Assembly (NCBI GenBank): GCA_003523945.1 | Contig: DOFS01000555.1 | Coordinates: forward strand, 310-10,645 | Direction: 5' to 3' | From: Nitrospiraceae bacterium | Lineage (GTDB): Bacteria; Nitrospirota; Nitrospiria; Nitrospirales; UBA8639 | Length of the DNA: 10,336 nt | In this document: positions 1 through 6,095 of the stretch, piece by piece | How positions within the stretch are numbered: position 1 is the stretch's first letter | Layout of the letters: each line of letters begins with the position of its first letter | Program-made: the position numbers and the translations under genes | Notes under the pieces: generated by a model | What the model was told of the DNA's origin: nothing | Database searches by the model: none | The model's input: the letters and a program-made list of their open reading frames with translations, nothing else

Positions 1-364
1 TGTGCTGTTCCAGATGTTGCAGGAAATACTGATCCTTCAGATTGCCCAACGCGCGCACGCTGTGCACGTCGGGGCCGTCTTCCGGTGTACCCAACGGCAA
101 TTCGATCCCGCGTGACTTGAGGAAGGCTGCCACGCCGTCGTAACGCGGCTTGCCGTCGACGTAGCGCGCGTAGTCGGCGTCGAGATCAAAAGGGACGAAC
201 GGATCACTCATCTCTTCCGAACGTCGCTCAAGAAATCCATCAAACAGCTTTTTCCAGGCCATGGCATGGACGCGGGCCGTCTTTGTTAGGACCCCGTCCA
301 AATCAAACAGAACCGCGTCGTAGTCCCGTGGAGAGAGTGTGATGACGGGGCAAATGCAGGTCAT
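1..364 (-). CDS. HAD-family hydrolase, beta-phosphoglucomutase type (N-terminal part, cut by window edge)
   Basis: Reading from an ATG at 364 gives 121 uninterrupted codons up to the left edge, so only the N-terminal half is present. Residues 14-27 carry the HAD nucleophile motif DLDGVLT, with Asp21 as predicted nucleophile and Asp23 as acid/base. It is followed by a helical cap segment containing PFDLDADYARYVDGKPRYDG and then FLKSRGIELP. This pattern is typical of the beta-phosphoglucomutase-like subfamily (related to mycobacterial Rv3400), whose members interconvert beta-glucose 1-phosphate and glucose 6-phosphate. They often neighbour GH65 trehalose or kojibiose phosphorylases, so such a gene may lie just outside the window; that is inference. 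The start is the only ATG before the motif. A weak AGGA lies about 12 bases upstream, so the start is moderately certain. The gene is 234 bases beyond the DUF389 gene and may have its own promoter. Confidence 0.85.
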   Translation of the reverse strand, partial: MTCICPVITLSPRDYDAVLFDLDGVLTKTARVHAMAWKKLFDGFLERRSEEMSDPFVPFDLDADYARYVDGKPRYDGVAAFLKSRGIELPLGTPEDGPDVHSVRALGNLKDQYFLQHLEQH

Positions 365-598
365 GATGGAATCAATCCTGGCTCATGCTGTGAACAGTTT
401 CTGGGAAGCTCCTACCAAGGGATTGGATAGAATTGTAAGCTTTACTTTGGACAGGCAATTCCATGATTTCCCCTCCAAGGCCGTGTACTATACTGCGATG
501 GCTTCAAAGCTAAATATATATCCGACCTTTCGGTCGATTGTAATGACGAAAATGTGGTCTGTGATCTCTGGAGTAGGCCATCTCTTGCTGGGTGAGGT
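365..598. other. Intergenic region between the DUF389 gene and the HAD gene
   Basis: This 234-base gap is AT-richer than its flanks and I see no gene in it. On the minus strand it holds a small hairpin at 523-536 (CGACC stem, four-base GAAA loop on the minus strand) followed by an AT-rich run. It also holds a weak promoter-like pair for the HAD gene: TTGCCT (458-453) and TACAAT (437-432), with a short 15-base spacer. Neither is convincing alone. The length of the gap does suggest that the HAD gene is transcribed separately from the genes upstream of it. Confidence 0.4.
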
Positions 599-1615
599 TC
601 AGACTTTCCCCGAAAATATGATCACCGCCATCATTGCGGCCAGCAGCAACGCCCATAAGCAGATGGCCATGCGGCAGGCTTGCTTGGCGCGATCGGCTTC
701 CCACCAGGTGGCGGGCCGAATTCCTTGAATCAAAAACGTGATGACCCCGGCCAGGTTCACGCATATCAGATTGAGAAGAAAGAGTAACAACGCGCCCCAC
801 GCCGGCCCAAGATATCCGCCACCTAGCACGAGGCCAAATGTTATCAACGGCGGCAACAACGCCACCGCCACCATCACGCCAATCAACGTGACCGACACTC
901 CGGTGGTGAATGCCAACGCGCCGGCGCTGCCGGCTGCCAATGCCAGCACGACATCGCCCGCGCGAACGCGGGTGCGGGTAGAGATTTCGGTGAGAGTGGG
1001 ATCAACCGTCACCACGATGCCAATGGCGGTCGCAAGAATGACCGCTGTCATGATACCGACGAACCCCGTCAATACTGCTCGTCGGGCCAGCACCATGTCG
1101 CCCAGCGTCGTGGCCAGCGCCAAAGCCACGTTTGGTCCGAGCAAGGGCGCAATGACCATGGCCCCGATAATGATGGCCAGGCTGTCGTGGTGCAACCCGA
1201 CCGCTGCCACAATTGAGGACAGTACCACCATGGCCATATAGACACGCGAACAGCGAGCGGCATCGGTGATATCCTCGTATAACTCCTCGCGGCTGATTCG
1301 TTCAGGGGAGGATTGTGTGTCTTCTTGCTGCTCGGGTGGCTCTTTCGGTGCGGCTTCTTCTAGGGGCGCGGGGGGAGGCAGTATGGCTTCCACAGGGAGA
1401 ACAACGATCCGGCTAGTTTCGGTGTGCGTGTATTTCTTGTCTAGCAGATCCAGCACCGTTTGGCTTTTTTCGGCTTCCACTAGAATGCGCATCAATACCT
1501 CGCCGCCTCCCAGCTGAGCCTTTCGTATTTCCACGGTGGGTTGCTCCTTGAGCGCTTCTTCGATTTCATGGCTGTCCTTTTCCGCCAGAATTATCTCAAT
1601 CAATCGCAATGCCAT
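599..1615 (-). CDS. DUF389 / TIGR00341-family multispanning membrane protein
   Basis: The protein has 338 residues. Residues 1-75 form a soluble alpha/beta domain (MALRLIEIILAEKD onward). A proline- and glutamate-rich linker follows at about 76-106, then a membrane domain with about seven hydrophobic segments (roughly 126-143, 146-170, 182-204, 222-240, 243-265, 270-297, 315-334). The segment IIIGAMVIAPLLGPNVALALA (148-168) and the VALLPPLITFGL stretch (250-262) are typical of the DUF389/TIGR00341 family. The function of this family is not established to my knowledge; transport or sensing would be a guess. I chose the ATG at 1615 because the soluble domain begins there. The open frame could extend to an ATG at 1684, but that would run into the upstream gene, which ends at 1659. 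The chosen start has only a weak AAGAAG element upstream. It is probably co-transcribed with the upstream gene, 43 bases away. Confidence 0.85.
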   Translation of the reverse strand: MALRLIEIILAEKDSHEIEEALKEQPTVEIRKAQLGGGEVLMRILVEAEKSQTVLDLLDKKYTHTETSRIVVLPVEAILPPPAPLEEAAPKEPPEQQEDTQSSPERISREELYEDITDAARCSRVYMAMVVLSSIVAAVGLHHDSLAIIIGAMVIAPLLGPNVALALATTLGDMVLARRAVLTGFVGIMTAVILATAIGIVVTVDPTLTEISTRTRVRAGDVVLALAAGSAGALAFTTGVSVTLIGVMVAVALLPPLITFGLVLGGGYLGPAWGALLLFLLNLICVNLAGVITFLIQGIRPATWWEADRAKQACRMAICLWALLLAAMMAVIIFSGKV

Positions 1616-1658
1616 GGTTAAAATCTTCTTCGCCGGGTTGAAGATGGAGTTACTTAAT

Positions 1659-2150
1659 TTAAGAACTATTCCATTGCCTTTCATGGGCGCCCAACACGGA
1701 AAGTCTTTCCTTCATTTCATTGAGACATTGCACTTCACATTCATCGATGGGTTGATTGAAGTCGAAACGGTTTACGATCTTGATTTTCAATTCCACATCC
1801 GGTCTGTTCTCTCTCTCACGGCTGTAACCAATGGCACTCTGGTAAATCGAAATCTCGTAGCGAGAGGAACGTTTTTCTTCCGGAATAATCCATAGAGCGA
1901 TTTGGTGAAGGTCTTTATAAATCAATTTACATTTGTCACATCCAGGGACAGGATGATCCTCTTTGAGGTGGGTGCCGTACAGCATTAGATTGAATCCAAC
2001 CGATAACGGCTTGCCATCTTTTACTGGAATTTGTTCAGGCAACACTTCCCGACAGACGCGATGCTTGTTGACGAGAAGCTGTAATTCTTCCACTATTGCG
2101 TTGCCGGTTGAGGCCGATTTGGATTTCGGGCTGGTTTCAGATTTTTTCAT
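1659..2150 (-). CDS. Conserved-looking hypothetical protein with two cysteine pairs
   Basis: I do not recognise this 163-residue protein. It starts at an ATG with GAAGGTGGTGC immediately upstream, a plausible ribosome binding site. The first 17 residues are rich in Lys and Ser and look disordered. The rest is a predicted soluble alpha/beta protein with no signal peptide or membrane segment. It has a GCDKCK motif (Cys71, Cys74, with His66 just before) and a CEVQC motif (Cys138, Cys142). Together these could form a metal site, but this is only a suggestion. The middle (about 83-130) alternates hydrophobic and charged residues as in a beta-sheet, for example ALWIIPEEKRSSRYEISIYQ. It is followed after 43 bases by the DUF389 gene and probably shares a transcript with it. 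By eye its base composition is more AT-rich than the flanking membrane and ATPase genes. Confidence 0.72.
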   Translation of the reverse strand: MKKSETSPKSKSASTGNAIVEELQLLVNKHRVCREVLPEQIPVKDGKPLSVGFNLMLYGTHLKEDHPVPGCDKCKLIYKDLHQIALWIIPEEKRSSRYEISIYQSAIGYSRERENRPDVELKIKIVNRFDFNQPIDECEVQCLNEMKERLSVLGAHERQWNSS

Positions 2151-2447
2151 GCACCACCTTCACCACCTTCCTTCGCGTAGCTCATTCTGCCATCAGCTAG
2201 GTAGTAATCTACATTAAGGGGCTGTTGACTAATTGCCATATTTCAGTTGTTGATCCATATGTTGGAACTAGAAAGCAATACGCAAAACATAGGGGAGTGT
2301 TCAAAAAGGCGCGTCCAGCACGGCCAAGGGGCGAGAACGCCGCTGGCGGCATTTTTCAACACTCCCATTAAGAATATTTGGCATCATTACGTAGCCGCCT
2401 CTTGCATCCTCTTCATCATTAATGATCTTAGGAGGCTAGGCTGTCTC
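2151..2447. other. Intergenic region with an inverted repeat
   Basis: These 297 bases separate the YHS gene from the hypothetical gene and hold no supportable coding region. The main content is the inverted repeat at 2293-2366, described separately. Just after the YHS stop codon the minus strand reads TAGGAG, ten bases, CTCCTA, a 6-bp inverted repeat at about 2429-2450 that includes the stop codon itself. It lacks a following T-run, so I do not call it a terminator. No convincing -10/-35 pair was found for the gene starting at 2150. Confidence 0.5.
2293..2366. repeat. Imperfect inverted repeat, candidate dispersed (REP/MITE-like) element
   Basis: The outer arms are GGGAGTGTTCAAAAA (2293-2307) and TTTTTCAACACTCCC (2352-2366), which pair over 15 positions with one mismatch. 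The pairing continues inward between GGCGCGTCCAGC (from 2308) and GCTGGCGGC (ending 2350) with a few mismatches, giving a hairpin of about 26 bp with a loop near 20 bases. The GC-rich centre contrasts with AT-rich surroundings. There is no T-run after it on either strand beyond the arm itself, so it does not look like a plain intrinsic terminator. From memory, similar palindromes with GGGAGTGTT arms are scattered in Nitrospira-type genomes. That cannot be tested here because only one copy lies in the window. Confidence 0.7.
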
Positions 2448-2600
2448 CTATTTTTTTGAAGAATGAAACTTGTCTGGTTCTTTATCAAATTTATCCTTAC
2501 AACCACGTGAGCAGAAGTAGTACGATTTTTCTTTGTGGACGCTGCTCCAGACGGTGGTTTGTTCATCGATTTCCATGGCACAGACAGGATCTTTGGTCAT
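2448..2600 (-). CDS. Small stand-alone YHS-domain protein
   Basis: The 50-residue product is almost entirely one YHS (TRASH-like) domain. It opens with MTKDPVCAMEID (Cys7 in the DPVCxM signature) and continues to KSYYFCSRGCKDKFDKEPDKF, which supplies Cys30 and Cys34. YHS domains occur at the N-termini of copper and other heavy-metal P-type ATPases and as free small proteins, and they are thought to bind metal ions through these cysteines. The start is set by a strong AAGGAGG eight to nine bases before the ATG at 2600. The frame extends upstream to 2630 but without a comparable site. It lies 173 bases past the end of atpE on the same strand, so it may be a separate unit or a distal member of the ATPase transcript. 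It carries no ATPase-subunit feature and is probably functionally unrelated. Confidence 0.82.
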   Translation of the reverse strand: MTKDPVCAMEIDEQTTVWSSVHKEKSYYFCSRGCKDKFDKEPDKFHSSKK

Positions 2601-2773
2601 TAGGTTGTCCTCCTTATTTGCTACCATCAATTTATTCCTTATTGCGACGAAACTGTACGATCTATTTGCAAATGAACTCTTATGACCCTACTTTCCGTTT
2701 TCTTGAGTTCTCCAGCTCTTTACCAAGAAGGCAAAAAGATGCCAAGTGAAATGTCCAATGGAGAAATTCCCAT

Positions 2774-3436
2774 TCACTCACTATTGTCTTTCTTCAAGAT
2801 CCCGGAAGATTTTGAAGGCGTCCCTGGTTCCCAAAGTTGTTGTGCCATGATCGAACGGAGAGCTTCTTCATGTCGAAGAACGAGAGCCTCGAATGATTGG
2901 TCGAACCGGAGGCGTCCATTTTGGGAAGAAACGACCACACCTCCATCAATATGAGTAGGTTCGGCAGACACTTGAACCGTAATTTCTAGCCGTGCACCAA
3001 GACTCTGGCACCAGTCGGGATTGACGAGGTGGCGATCGGCTGGCCGCACTCCCAGAACTATTTCTGATTGTTGCAAGGAATCAGCGGCTTCCTTGACCAG
3101 TTTTTCTAAAATACCCGAATAATCTGGCTGATGAGGCACCTCCCGAAGGGCCTGGTTCAGCCCATCGAAGCATTGTTGGATAATCTCCTCGCGTGCCGTA
3201 TAGACTAAGCGCATTGCCTCCAAATCCGCAGCAGCCATTTTTCGCCTGGCATCCCTTCTCCCAATAGCTTCTTCCTGCGCGACCGCATCCTGCACTATTT
3301 GCTGGGCCTCGCGCTCCGTGGCCTCTTTCAAGGCCACAGCATCTTTTTCAGCCCGCTCGATTATTCGGGCAGCTTCCTGTTGTGCTTCACCCAAAAGAGC
3401 TTCACCCATTTTTGACAAATTTTCCGAACCCGTCAT
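2774..3436 (-). CDS. atpE: V/A-type ATPase subunit E (peripheral stalk)
   Basis: The protein has 220 residues, close to the usual size for subunit E. Residues about 8-75 form a long charged helix rich in Ala, Glu and Arg (GEAQQEAARIIERAEKDA and onward), which pairs with subunit G in the peripheral stalk. The C-terminal globular domain carries the family signature GGVVVSSQNGRLRFDQSFEA (165-184), followed by LRSIMAQQLW. It anchors the stalk to the A3B3 head. I chose the ATG at 3436, two bases past the stop of subunit F, with AAGGTG at a suitable distance. A GTG at 3484 would add 16 unlikely residues that overlap the F gene. The last 17 or so residues (PGTPSKSSGILKKDNSE) are a polar tail beyond the usual family end. 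This is the last ATPase gene in the operon, an uncommon place for E. The name follows V/A-type usage and is not F-type epsilon. Confidence 0.93.
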   Translation of the reverse strand: MTGSENLSKMGEALLGEAQQEAARIIERAEKDAVALKEATEREAQQIVQDAVAQEEAIGRRDARRKMAAADLEAMRLVYTAREEIIQQCFDGLNQALREVPHQPDYSGILEKLVKEAADSLQQSEIVLGVRPADRHLVNPDWCQSLGARLEITVQVSAEPTHIDGGVVVSSQNGRLRFDQSFEALVLRHEEALRSIMAQQLWEPGTPSKSSGILKKDNSE

Positions 3437-3438
3437 AG

Positions 3439-3747
3439 TCACGACACCTTGATCCCGAAAATGGCAGTAATGGATGAAAGCCACTCGGATTGTTCTCGCG
3501 GCTTCACTTCGAAATCTGGGATTTCGAGGATCAATGGAAGAGGACGCGTGGCCCGAATGAGATCTAATTCTGTTTGAATGGGCTGAGCGAACATCGAAGC
3601 GACCAAAAGGATCCCCACTCCCTCTTTCGAAGAGGACTCTAGCACTCGTTGCAAGGCTTCTTGGGGAGTGTCAGTGGAGACAAATTCCGCGCCACCTGAC
3701 TCAAATCCCAATCGCAAAGTTTCAGGCCCAATGACAACAATTGTCAT
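3439..3747 (-). CDS. atpF: V/A-type ATPase subunit F (central stalk)
   Basis: The 102-residue protein has the subunit F pattern. It begins with MTIVVIGPETLRLGFESGG, a beta strand and turn followed by the conserved LGF. It continues with GVGILLVASMFA (43-54) and RPLPLILEIP (68-77), and ends with the ITAIFGIKV helix and tail. F binds the D axle and turns with the rotor, and in this family it tends to modulate ATP hydrolysis. The start ATG shares an ATGA with the TGA of subunit K (3744-3747), so translation is probably coupled to K. The reading frame stays open upstream to 3948, but that part overlaps K and is not plausible coding sequence. The following atpE starts two bases after the stop. The symbol follows V/A-type naming and should not be confused with F-type subunit b. 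Confidence 0.92.
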   Translation of the reverse strand: MTIVVIGPETLRLGFESGGAEFVSTDTPQEALQRVLESSSKEGVGILLVASMFAQPIQTELDLIRATRPLPLILEIPDFEVKPREQSEWLSSITAIFGIKVS

Positions 3748-4094
3748 AGCCGACCCAGGATCATGATGGCGACGATTAAGCCATAGATGGCAATCCCTTC
3801 GGCAAGGCCAACAAAGATGAGCGTACGGCCAACCAATTCCGGACGTTCTCCAATTGTCCCCATCGCTGCAGCACCCACCAAGCCGACCGCAATACCTGCT
3901 GCAATGGCTCCCATGCCAACTGCCAACGCTGCCGACAGAAATCCCCACCGAATCACCTCATCCGAAAGCGAAGAGCCACTCGCACTGAAGGCCACCTCTG
4001 GCGTCACACCGAGTAGAAGCCCGACCAGGCCTGCTCCCAGGATCACCACTCCATTAAGAATCACCAAATCCATCAACATTCGTTTCATCCGCAT
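3744..4094 (-). CDS. atpK: V/A-type ATPase subunit K (c-ring proteolipid)
   Basis: The protein has 116 residues and three hydrophobic segments. An N-terminal one (about 8-30) is probably a signal-type or extra helix. Two c-subunit helices follow (about 51-79 and 88-115), joined by the polar loop GERPELVGR (82-90). The ion-carrying carboxylate is Glu99 in GLAEGIAIYG. The first hairpin helix is Gly/Ala-rich (ALAVGMGAIAAGIAVGLVGAAAMG), as c-rings require. It is therefore a single-hairpin proteolipid with an N-terminal extension and not the duplicated four-helix form of Enterococcus NtpK. Glu99 is followed by Gly, and no Gln is seen in the preceding helix. This favours proton over sodium by analogy with known c-ring rules, but it is inference. 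A GGGAGG lies six bases before the ATG. It follows atpI after 30 bases and overlaps atpF by four. Confidence 0.93.
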   Translation of the reverse strand: MRMKRMLMDLVILNGVVILGAGLVGLLLGVTPEVAFSASGSSLSDEVIRWGFLSAALAVGMGAIAAGIAVGLVGAAAMGTIGERPELVGRTLIFVGLAEGIAIYGLIVAIMILGRL

Positions 4095-4124
4095 CGTGTG
4101 CCTCCCTCAACTCCGATTTTCCAA

Positions 4125-6065
4125 TCAGGTTCCCATAGGTCTAAATTTCCGGCCTGTTCCTTCGTAAAATTTGCTAAAAAATTCGTAGTACTCCAAGCGC
4201 AAGATCTGGATAGAAACAATTAAACCTTCAACGACAATCACGACGACATTGCCGAACGCGACAGTCAACCAATACAGCACGGTCCCACCGGTAGCTTGGG
4301 CCAGCATATTGGCGATGGTAAAGATCGCAAGGAAGAGCCCTGCATGCACCAACGCAAAAGCCGCCACCCGAAGGAAAGACACGGTGTTGCCCGCATAGCG
4401 TGCCACCGTATCCACCACTTCAATGGCTGACTCGACTAGGTTTGAGAAAATTGGCCTGGGGAATATCGGCCGCTTGCCACCAAGCCACCGAATCACCGGT
4501 TCGTGAAACAACAAGAGCAGCAGAAGCGCCACAACAATCCCCATGATCCATGGGCTAATCACTGCACCGATGTCTTCAATGAGGAAGTAACGAATAGCTA
4601 AACCCGCGAAGATCCAATACAAGAACGCTGCCGCCAATCCATGTTTGCCGAATATTGCCAAGGCATACGCCCCACGGCGAACGGCATTGATCATGTTGAT
4701 CACAAACCCGACACTCAGCAACACCATTCCGAAGATCAACGTGACTTTCAGGAAATAGGGAATATTTTCCATGGGATGAAACCACAAATGTGGAATCACT
4801 GTGTGTTCGATTCCGAACACATTGCCGTACAAGATCCCAAAAATCATCGCGGAGAACCCACATTCCATCAGCAGAATGCCGATATCTTGCCTGCCAACCA
4901 TGCGTCGAAAAATTCCATATCCTACTGCCGACAGAAGTGCCCCTTGCCCCACGTCGCCAAACATCATCCCAAACATGACAATGAAAGTCAGGGCGAAGAC
5001 TGGTGTTGGATCGAACTCGGCATACGTTGGGTCTCCATACGCTCCGACCAACCGCTGAAAGGGTCTGAGCAACAGGGGGTTGCGATGTAAAATTGGTACC
5101 GGCTCACCCACACTTCCTGCACTGTGCACCACTTCGACCGGTTCGACCTTGATCCAACACCGGCCCTCCGTGGCGCGTTGAATTTGTTCTCTCAAGTTCT
5201 GCAATTCCGGCCCAGGCACCCATCCATGAAATTGCACCGCTGGCCCTGTTGCACGTCCAACTTTCTCACTGTCTAATATCAGCAGGGCCATTCTGACCCG
5301 TTGGAGGTATTCGACCAACCGTTCGGTCCATTGTCGTCGAATGGTGTGATATTCCTCCTTCAAGCGGTTGATGTGTGTGTGGAGTTCATGAATCTCCGCC
5401 TTAACGGATTGATCCAAAATCGATCTCTCCCTATACGATTGTGGTTGGAATCCAACACCGAGAAGGACTCCATCCACGCGGGCTTCATCCCGAGGCAACG
5501 CAATCGCGAGAAGGAGTTCCTGCTGTTCACGTGAGGCCAAGGTGTCTGAGATATAGGTGAGGGTTCCCATGGTCTCCCGAAGTTGTGACAACACATTCTT
5601 TGGAACCCACCCCAGCCGGATTAGCCACCTTTCCGAATGGCTTAGTATCTCTAGCGAAAGCTCCTTGGCTTTCAGACTGTGTTGGGCGATCAGGGCACGT
5701 TCTTTTTGGAGCAACTGATCCTGGAGACGCCCATGCTCCCGATCGTATTTTACTAAAAGTGGGTTGAGCTCTTCGATAGCTTGCTGAATGGACACAAAAT
5801 CCCGAGTCGGATCGGATTCTCCGAAAGCTTCTTCTGGTGGCGAGACGCCGAATCGGTTCAGCAAGGCTTCCAGGTCATGCCCAAGCTTCGTATAGACGGA
5901 CACCAAGTCAGGTTGGTCTAGCGATTGAACCGGCACTTCCAAGTTTTCCGATGAAGGCTCTTCAATGGGTTGAAACAGGTGGGAAGCCAGAAGAGCCTGC
6001 GTGCAGCGATGAGCATCCCTTTTCAGCACAAGGATGATGATCCGTTGCATTTGGATAACACTCAT
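4125..6065 (-). CDS. atpI: V/A-type ATPase subunit I (membrane stator, 'a' subunit)
   Basis: The 646-residue protein has the full two-part layout. Residues 1 to about 330 are soluble and coiled-coil rich and join the peripheral stalks. From about 353 to the end it has roughly seven to eight membrane helices. The signature GDPTYAEFDPTPVFALTFIV (344-363), then FGMMFGDVGQGALL, is typical of subunit I/a. The essential channel arginine is Arg566 in NTVSFLRVAAFALVHAGL, and the second conserved pair is Gln620/Arg623 in SIQILRLEYYEFF. These match yeast Vph1 Arg735 and Arg799 by motif. All key residues are present, so the ion path looks functional. The ATG at 6065 has AGGAGG six bases upstream. A TTG one codon earlier is possible but less likely. 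It lies 30 bases after atpC and 30 before atpK. Confidence 0.95.
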   Translation of the reverse strand: MSVIQMQRIIILVLKRDAHRCTQALLASHLFQPIEEPSSENLEVPVQSLDQPDLVSVYTKLGHDLEALLNRFGVSPPEEAFGESDPTRDFVSIQQAIEELNPLLVKYDREHGRLQDQLLQKERALIAQHSLKAKELSLEILSHSERWLIRLGWVPKNVLSQLRETMGTLTYISDTLASREQQELLLAIALPRDEARVDGVLLGVGFQPQSYRERSILDQSVKAEIHELHTHINRLKEEYHTIRRQWTERLVEYLQRVRMALLILDSEKVGRATGPAVQFHGWVPGPELQNLREQIQRATEGRCWIKVEPVEVVHSAGSVGEPVPILHRNPLLLRPFQRLVGAYGDPTYAEFDPTPVFALTFIVMFGMMFGDVGQGALLSAVGYGIFRRMVGRQDIGILLMECGFSAMIFGILYGNVFGIEHTVIPHLWFHPMENIPYFLKVTLIFGMVLLSVGFVINMINAVRRGAYALAIFGKHGLAAAFLYWIFAGLAIRYFLIEDIGAVISPWIMGIVVALLLLLLFHEPVIRWLGGKRPIFPRPIFSNLVESAIEVVDTVARYAGNTVSFLRVAAFALVHAGLFLAIFTIANMLAQATGGTVLYWLTVAFGNVVVIVVEGLIVSIQILRLEYYEFFSKFYEGTGRKFRPMGT

Positions 6066-6082
6066 CAAGAACCTCCTGACCG
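6060..6082 (-). promoter_or_regulatory. Ribosome binding site and start of atpI
   Basis: On the minus strand TCAGGAGGTTCTTGATG places AGGAGG six bases before the ATG at 6065. This decides the start against the in-frame TTG directly before it, which would leave only three bases after the element. The site makes atpI translation independent of atpC in a 30-base gap. Confidence 0.75.
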
Positions 6083-6095
6083 AACCACCGATCGT

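Noticed and set aside
523..536. Small hairpin as terminator of the DUF389 transcript
   Set aside because: The stem is only five base pairs, and the following minus-strand sequence is mixed AT, not a T-run.
339..598. Plus-strand frame starting in the HAD gene and crossing the intergenic gap
   Set aside because: It begins antisense to the HAD gene and ends antisense to DUF389. It has no clear ribosome site and no recognisable product.
738..1241. Plus-strand open frame of 167 codons rich in Thr, Ala and Pro
   Set aside because: It is the antisense shadow of the DUF389 gene, whose membrane-protein sequence fully explains the region. The product is low-complexity and matches no family.
1616..1684. 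Extended ATG start for the DUF389 protein
   Set aside because: It would overlap the upstream gene, and the added residues are not part of the compact N-terminal domain that begins MALRLIEIIL.
2415..2426. Perfect 12-base palindrome ATCATTAATGAT as an operator
   Set aside because: A few such palindromes are expected by chance in 10 kb, and it lies just past a stop codon, not near a promoter.
2727..2745. GGCA/TGCC hairpin with a T-rich loop after atpE as a terminator
   Set aside because: The stem is only four pairs, the T-run is in the loop and not after the stem, so it is too weak to call.
3437..3484. Extended GTG start for subunit E
   Set aside because: It would overlap the F gene by dozens of bases, adds residues unlike the family, and the ATG at 3436 is better placed.
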